From contig NC_087078.1 in assembly GCF_026151205.1 (NCBI RefSeq), positions 11,752,494 through 11,816,493 of the forward strand: 64,000 nt of DNA. Reading direction: 5' to 3'. The position numbers and the translations under genes were made by a program. This DNA is from Bolinopsis microptera (lineage: Eukaryota > Ctenophora > Tentaculata > Lobata > Bolinopsidae). Shown in pieces: positions 61,601 to 64,000 of the stretch. Each line of letters opens with the position of its first letter. The first letter of the stretch is position 1. The notes beneath the pieces were generated by a model that was given only the letters and a program-made list of their open reading frames with translations, was not told where the DNA came from and searched no databases.

Positions 61601-63922
61601 GTTTGATGGGTTCGTTTAGTGTTTGATTGGTTATCGGGTTGGAGTCCGATGGTTTTTGATCAGGGTTCGAATATCCAGGCTCTCTTGCCACAACTGAACT
61701 TGAGTCTTCAGCCACGGAATTGGTTTTGTCATCAGGACCATTTCCGGACCTAACAGCTTCGCCAGTGTCCCTACTCATTTCAACTTCTGAAGCAGCAGAA
61801 TCAGTATCATCAGCTACAACCACCCCACTAGATGAACTTATAACCTCTATAAGATTATTACTGGTATAGGGGGTAACAGGCGTGCTGATCTCCCTGGACA
61901 GTTGTTTGGTCATGCTGAGATCACCCAGCACGTGGTGGATGGTGTGTTGCGCGCGGTACACCACAGCCCCGTACAGTAGCTGTAACCCTGTCACTCCGTC
62001 ACACACTGCTTTTGTTTTGTGTAGGGTTTCGTCCTCGTCTTCACGTAGTGCTATTCCTATCGCTATCACCTGAGGATGAGGAATCAGTATAATCTTTTCT
62101 ATTTCTGTTTCAGTCAAATATACTTAGCTGTGTGACCCTAATTCGACGATAACGAGGACTGTTTTTACTCGCAACAACGTTAAGATTGAAACAAATTGAA
62201 TTAGAAACCATCGTTGAAAAATATTAGTATATCACCATTGGCAAAAGAAAATACCTGTTGAAAGTTGTATATCATTTCAGTTATGGTATCTGAGGGTAAT
62301 GTCGATATGTAATGAATCAAATTCACTTTATAACCATTTCGTAGAACTGACAGACATGCACAGAGATCTGAAGGCAATATTTGGTAAAGTCTTGGCATAT
62401 TATTAGTTAACATTATATCATTGGAATATTATTTCGACATATCATTAAAATCTTGACAATTCTTGTGAAATCTAATTTATCGCATGACATGTAAATGACT
62501 GTGAATAATAATCACCTTCTGTTTCTATATAAAACATGCCCTAACATGGATAATGTTCATCAAAAATATATTAAATATAATTTAAATTTTATAGGAACCT
62601 GCTAAGCAGCCGCCAGCATACTCTGGGTTCTGTAACCTCGGATTTAAAAGTAGGATCACAAAACAATTTATCAGGTTTTTACTCTCCTTTGAATCGTCCT
62701 TCACACGCTTTAGTAAAAGTGCTACCATATCACTGAAAATTGTGTATCACTTAGCAGACTAGGACAAATTACAAATTAAAAAGGATAGTAACTAGGAATC
62801 TAATTTTGTATCGTGCACTGTTACAGAAATTAGTAGACGCAAAACAATATCACCCACCTAAAGCTGTCACAAATGGTTTCTTCCAGCTCCGGATTGTCCA
62901 GATTAAACAAGATTTCGTACGATTCCTCCAATGCATCCTTGTCAATCGTTACAATGCCAGGCGCAGTAGAAATACCAACCTGCAATAAATTGTTTATAAT
63001 TAGCATTCAATAAATTTGTTGCTTCCCTTGATTGATGACTCACAATGCATTACAACATCAGGATAATGGATATAGATAATAGAACTGAAAACAATAGAAC
63101 AAACTGATATAATACGAATACAAAAAATCGAACCTGTGTAAAGCTCTTTGAAAGCTTGTCAGGATCAGATAGCACAGATTTGAGAGTTGGAGTCAGAAGC
63201 TCATACAAAGGTCCTGAGCTATGGTTGACTAACGAGAATATCTCGTGTGAAGAGAGCACCTGAGGAAATTGAGGTATTTCAATATTACAGATTGTACGTT
63301 TTTGTTAGACAAAAAAGACATTAGTTGGGTACTCAAAGCAGACAGATTGGACAATGCTAACTCATCTTTACATCATTACAAAAATACCACAATTGGATTT
63401 AGGTTGTGAAAAACATGTAATTTCAATACCTCTGCATCTGGCAGACTGTCTTTCTTGTGTCTGTATATATCTATTGCACATTTTGCAGCAGAATTGGGAT
63501 CCATGGGCATCGTTTTACCTGTAAATGAGCCTATTTGATTTATATTTGCGATCAAGTAAGTAAAACCCTTGATAGTTGATGCTACCTACAATAAATGAAA
63601 TAGTGATGACCACTCACTATACATATCATCATTTTAATATTATGATGGTAATGATAATATCATTAAATACCTGATGAAACACATTGTTCATTTTTACACT
63701 TTTTTGCCCCGCAGCCTTGAGTAAGAATCAAATGCTGCTGTTTTATGACACATTGCAGCTTCTTCTTCTTGATATCCACTTTACCACTGAAAAGGTCATT
63801 ACAATAAGTTGATGCTGATGAGTCTTGAGAAGGGATGAAATTGTAATAATTTAAGAGACATTTTGTTTCACTGCTTTTGCCAACCTAATAAAAACGAATT
63901 CCAGGTAATTAACTCACTTCAT
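43684..63922 (-). CDS. UBE3A: UBE3A/E6AP ubiquitin-protein ligase (AZUL + HECT), about 20 exons
   Basis: HECT E3 that takes ubiquitin from an E2 on a catalytic Cys and passes it to substrates, in nucleus and cytosol. Exons in order: 63922-63918 (ATGAA), 63786-63671, 63518-63430, 63259-63134, 62979-62858, 62732-62599, about 62390-62255, 62069-61195, 60987-60902, 60750-60607, 60531-60304, 60041-59852, 59622-59502, 59254-59119, 48325-48183, 46692-46539, 45553-45423, 45321-45146, 44502-44359, 43804-43684. The N-terminal AZUL zinc module reads '[15 protein letters not shown]'. HECT landmarks are '[20 protein letters not shown]', '[13 protein letters not shown]', and the catalytic Cys in '[12 protein letters not shown]' (codon 43785-43783). 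The exon 61195-62069 is a large Ser/Asp/Glu-rich insert absent from the compact vertebrate protein. An in-frame TAA precedes the ATG. The 62599/62390 junction is one base out of frame (see findings). Confidence 0.93.
44503..45145. other. UBE3A intron; nothing recognised
   Basis: AT-rich, with short 'aattaattaagtaattaatt' and 'agaaactat' duplications only. Confidence 0.6.
45893..46233 (-). repeat. 11-bp minisatellite (gtgtgactgca), about 30 copies
   Basis: Intronic tandem array with ctgatg/ctgctg variants. It produces several long overlapping Ser/His/Thr ORFs on the minus strand; these are shadows because UBE3A splices around it. Confidence 0.95.
46337..46538 (-). repeat. 10-bp (agataccaag) and 16-bp (ataccaacatattaac) arrays abutting a splice donor
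   Basis: About fifteen agataccaag units pass into three to four 16-bp units. The last unit supplies the UBE3A splice donor itself (read on the minus strand, ACCACTG|gtatgttaat). Donor-like 'ggtatgttaat' is therefore repeated several times inside the intron. Confidence 0.9.
47044..48149. mobile_element. 1.1-kb inverted-repeat element (CAGTGGGCT ends) filling a UBE3A intron
   Basis: The left end reads CAGTGGGCT then CATGCTAGCATAGG. The reverse complement of the right end reads CAGTGGGCT, then a short insertion, then CATGCTAGCATAGG. The interior is AT-rich with runs of A/T and no ORF. No clear target duplication is visible (flanks aaatactc and tgaattac). CAGTGG-type termini resemble hAT elements. 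Confidence 0.45.
48326..49928. other. First part of the 10.8-kb UBE3A intron
   Basis: AT-rich. The only structured item is a long inverted repeat with two TGACGTCA sites (48815-48886). No exon is recognised between the HECT exons at 48325 and 59119. Confidence 0.6.
48815..48886. repeat. Inverted repeat with two CRE-like TGACGTCA palindromes
   Basis: The left arm agtgacgtcactgactactg and the right arm (reverse complement agtgacgtcactacctgctg) pair over about 30 nt, with a loop of roughly 12 nt. Each arm contains TGACGTCA, the CREB/ATF consensus. It could be a hairpin-forming repeat or an intronic enhancer. Confidence 0.6.
50365..52339 (+). repeat. 2-kb G/A-rich (GAGGAGGACTGA) satellite-like tract
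   Basis: Degenerate units of gaggaggactgaggagg and gaggactcagg run for almost 2 kb with very few pyrimidines on the plus strand. The Glu/Arg/Gly and Ser/Pro frames it contains are shadows. The tract lies inside the 3.9-kb transposon and is antisense to UBE3A transcription. Confidence 0.95.
52500..52898. mobile_element. 399-bp nested element with G-run inverted repeats and perfect 8-bp duplication
   Basis: The left end is a run of G then AGCCAAGTGGATATTTGTAG. The right end, inverted, is GGGGAGGGGGGGG then AGCCAAGCGGATATTTGTAG; the pair runs for more than 30 bp. TGTACTAG flanks it at 52492-52499 and 52899-52906. The interior contains two tandem copies of a block of about 150 bp ('ctgggcacatatttga' marks each). 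There is no ORF, so this is a MITE. Confidence 0.8.
53893..55821 (+). CDS. LINE ORF1 protein (PHD-like finger, RRM-like region, CCHC knuckles)
   Basis: A 642-residue RNA-binding protein that packages LINE RNA. The start is a true ATG. The N-terminus is basic and has about ten 'SKDV' repeats (12-bp units at 54030-54130). Residues about 107-178 hold a Cys/His cluster ('CCRCKSDNM', '[12 protein letters not shown]', '[10 protein letters not shown]') of PHD-finger type. A Ser/Thr-rich linker with a possible coiled coil follows, then an alpha/beta RRM-like region ('[13 protein letters not shown]', '[18 protein letters not shown]'), then zinc knuckles '[14 protein letters not shown]' and '[14 protein letters not shown]' and a third Cys/His pair set. 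It ends '...SKNM*' at the frameshift-type junction with ORF2. The combination of PHD, RRM-like region and CCHC is known in CR1/jockey-group elements. Confidence 0.85.
   Translation: MIPSLKAMKNDKAAGQTPSSEEAEKKIKKPSEKGTVKIKKPILKIKDVSKDVSKDVSKDVSKDVSKDVSKDVSKDFSKDFSKDSKAPLKKSAINPKTVPKFNLKGLCCRCKSDNMAYESISCQICKDVFHACCKDKAGTLMPTSICSRTFLTNILPVIHKHGNTYSQRYGDFGWTCPNCKKALLAKTAVKTADSTCNTSMDSTKSVANTKSVASTESVASTESGTTTTTDTTSSNGDEKALIETLSNFKVSLLSSVEELISIKLKSHIDSLLTEVPNLTRRSSTPSSASSIPSSASALALQTPSSLIASPMKTTSSLSSSKSYSAALSPESAIDSSTSTATENYIELTKKETPMQKLPSGNIHNNSPDNHVIVLNVEASNTNLEEAGKLASKALGTIPMIFLTPKPKTGKIVISFPSEKDREDGKIALANSSAVTSSKITVNDAKKMFPKVTVTNIPNNLISHIVSENLSVPEFREKVKTFMELKLLEKNQYVKDLVTKHDRTFKVVYVNYGRDYTTVGIKVSPDIRHFLLNNQSIYIGNSRCKVVDRFDLKQCFRCQKLGHISSQCNETDVICMYCSASHITRACPYKEVRRSHRCTNCSHSTYESYRESCNTHHSGAENCPIIMLEKESLRQRTEYSKNM
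55809..55815 (+). promoter_or_regulatory. Canonical -1 ribosomal frameshift heptamer A AAA AAC at the LINE ORF1/ORF2 junction
   Basis: In the ORF1 frame the codons read TCA AAA AAC ATG TGA, so the heptamer is in the correct X XXY YYZ register, one codon before the stop. Slipping back one base continues as CAT GTG AAG ACT, which is the ORF2 frame. The heptamer type is known from other retroelements; function here is inferred. Confidence 0.6.
55815..58724 (+). CDS. LINE ORF2 polyprotein (APE endonuclease + reverse transcriptase)
   Basis: About 968 residues. Endonuclease motifs: '[11 protein letters not shown]' at the very start, 'FLTETWL', 'GDFNIHV' and 'SDHYFVNF'. Reverse-transcriptase motifs: '[18 protein letters not shown]', '[12 protein letters not shown]', '[13 protein letters not shown]' and the catalytic 'YADDTQLYI'. 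The C-terminus 'LKTHLF' is typical of CR1/L2. It nicks target DNA and primes cDNA synthesis. There is no ATG near the domain start: the frame opens with a GTG at 55818, and the first ATG is deep inside the endonuclease. Expression therefore probably uses the -1 shift at 55809-55815. The alternative is termination-reinitiation at the ORF1 'ATGTGA'. Confidence 0.9.
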   Translation, partial: HVKTTLLNLNVGLFNTRSLCNKTAQVFEQLSDSNINACFLTETWLRKGDTSKIAEIKDLGYNIVHQSRAGRGGGVAIAFKKDLSFNKRPTKTHKSFEHVESVLKSSSNDLLRFCCVYRSCTAKMSKMTDFLREFDEYLDSLTHLPGRLIIAGDFNIHVEDLTDPDTINFIHLISNYGLIQHISSSTHIGGGILDLVLTRSNACDMLNIKDIDVAKTVTTSDHYFVNFSIAFPHHKGSNKEDIMGRKISDIDINLFKEDMLLSDINDPNKFIDCNSATELYNKELRRILDKHAPLICFSINPDQSKWVDTKCQTARRKRRKAERDNRRLKTADSKLDYKKAVKHAEAVINTTRQLYYENRLQSCEDNKKDTYKIVNQLMDRDISKNLKPNNKPAETLCEEMKEFFNDKVEKIYSAINNDTAADILLDHSEPFQGEAWSQFETISDNDLKKILSDLNKKECEEDPIPLKLLMQCFNEVKPIVSFIINDSLVTGKFPSVLKSALVRPAIKDDKGDVNSFNNYRPISNLPFLSKLIEKSVQKQMTKHLDYHNLHAEHQSGYRSNHSCETATLTIYNDLLCISDMKSKVILLLLDLSAAFDTVNHHLLLKKLKKDFGFEGTVLEWFTSYLNNRSFTVTIDKSRSKRCFLRIGVPQGSILGPILFILYTKELNQIAKRHGFNIHMYADDTQLYIEFNPLFRDLSTIEERITNCFEDIKTWMTQNKLKLNQNKTEALVVQTKNSYSSCPVDSIQLDNAADPVDASRTVKSLGVLFDQFLTFEDQINSIISCCNIHLRNLRVIGSKLNYDLKRQLIHCLIFSKLDYCNGLLYGLPDLLIKKLQKVQNSCVRFLFGWKAIKKWDSVTPFLKKAHFLPIRQRIEYKIALTVFKCVNNIAPEYIIKCIDIKSQPVRVLRTEEDYFLLNVPPISNYSKTERSFSYCGPSVWNKLPYQLRTLTDIVLFKKKLKTHLFENVFV
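61400..61515 (-). repeat. Coding 21-bp minisatellite in UBE3A (SVDTPTE repeat)
   Basis: Five to six copies of a 21-bp unit encode 'SVDTPTE/D' in the long acidic exon. The frame is kept because the unit is a multiple of three. It lies in a linker between the N-terminal helical region and the HECT domain. Confidence 0.9.
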
Positions 63923-64000
63923 GTTCAAAGTACCAACTGTTAATTATGTTCCTGCTTGTTGTGTGTTTCATATCATCATCATCACATTTGTTGAAACGAG

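Noticed and set aside
1-64000. tRNA, rRNA or CRISPR loci
   Set aside because: No B-box/TFC-arm pattern with a foldable cloverleaf, no rRNA-like stretch and no spaced direct repeats with unique spacers; the tandem arrays are contiguous minisatellites.

Overview
The window is nuclear DNA of an animal. It is AT-rich, its genes are split by GT-AG introns with consistent phases, and it carries animal-specific families: an organic-anion transporter (OATP) with a Kazal loop, an ANTP-class homeodomain factor, and a UBE3A/E6AP ubiquitin ligase with AZUL and HECT domains. It also holds a CR1/L2-type LINE, many short inverted-repeat transposons and many minisatellites. Nothing looks vertebrate. An invertebrate, perhaps an early-branching one, fits best, but I cannot name the species.

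Layout. (1) 1-22158, + strand: the last 22 exons (about 1983 codons) of a very large extracellular protein built from repeated beta-sandwich (DUF11-like) modules. One intron holds a same-strand OATP gene with no introns in its body (about 9317-11305). Another intron holds a TATA box and a signal-peptide first exon (12617-12675) that joins the downstream exons in the right phase, so the 3' third of the gene can probably be expressed as a 306-residue secreted protein. (2) 22159-28020: intergenic DNA with repeats and an 826-bp inverted-repeat transposon. (3) 28439-40705, + strand: a six-exon homeodomain gene (334 aa) with an N-terminal eh1-like repressor motif and a 9.5-kb first intron. That intron contains two further candidate promoter/first-exon units whose donors also match exon 2. 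(4) 40706-43683: convergent intergenic region. (5) 43684-63922, - strand: what appears to be the complete coding region of UBE3A in 20 exons, with one junction unresolved.

The 10.8-kb UBE3A intron at 48326-59118 is a transposon nest. It holds a 3.9-kb element with G-run terminal inverted repeats and a perfect 8-bp target duplication. Inside that are a 2-kb GGA-rich tract and a second 399-bp G-run element, also with a perfect 8-bp duplication. Next to it lies a LINE with both ORFs open, antisense to UBE3A. The LINE ORF junction carries a canonical -1 frameshift heptamer (A AAA AAC), and ORF2 has no usable ATG.

The most distinctive signals are: the internal signal-peptide promoter; the tandemly duplicated 54-nt exon cassettes at 7331-7546; the possible three-promoter homeobox gene; the LINE frameshift site; and the G-run transposon family with 8-bp duplications. 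No functional RNA gene or CRISPR array was recognised.
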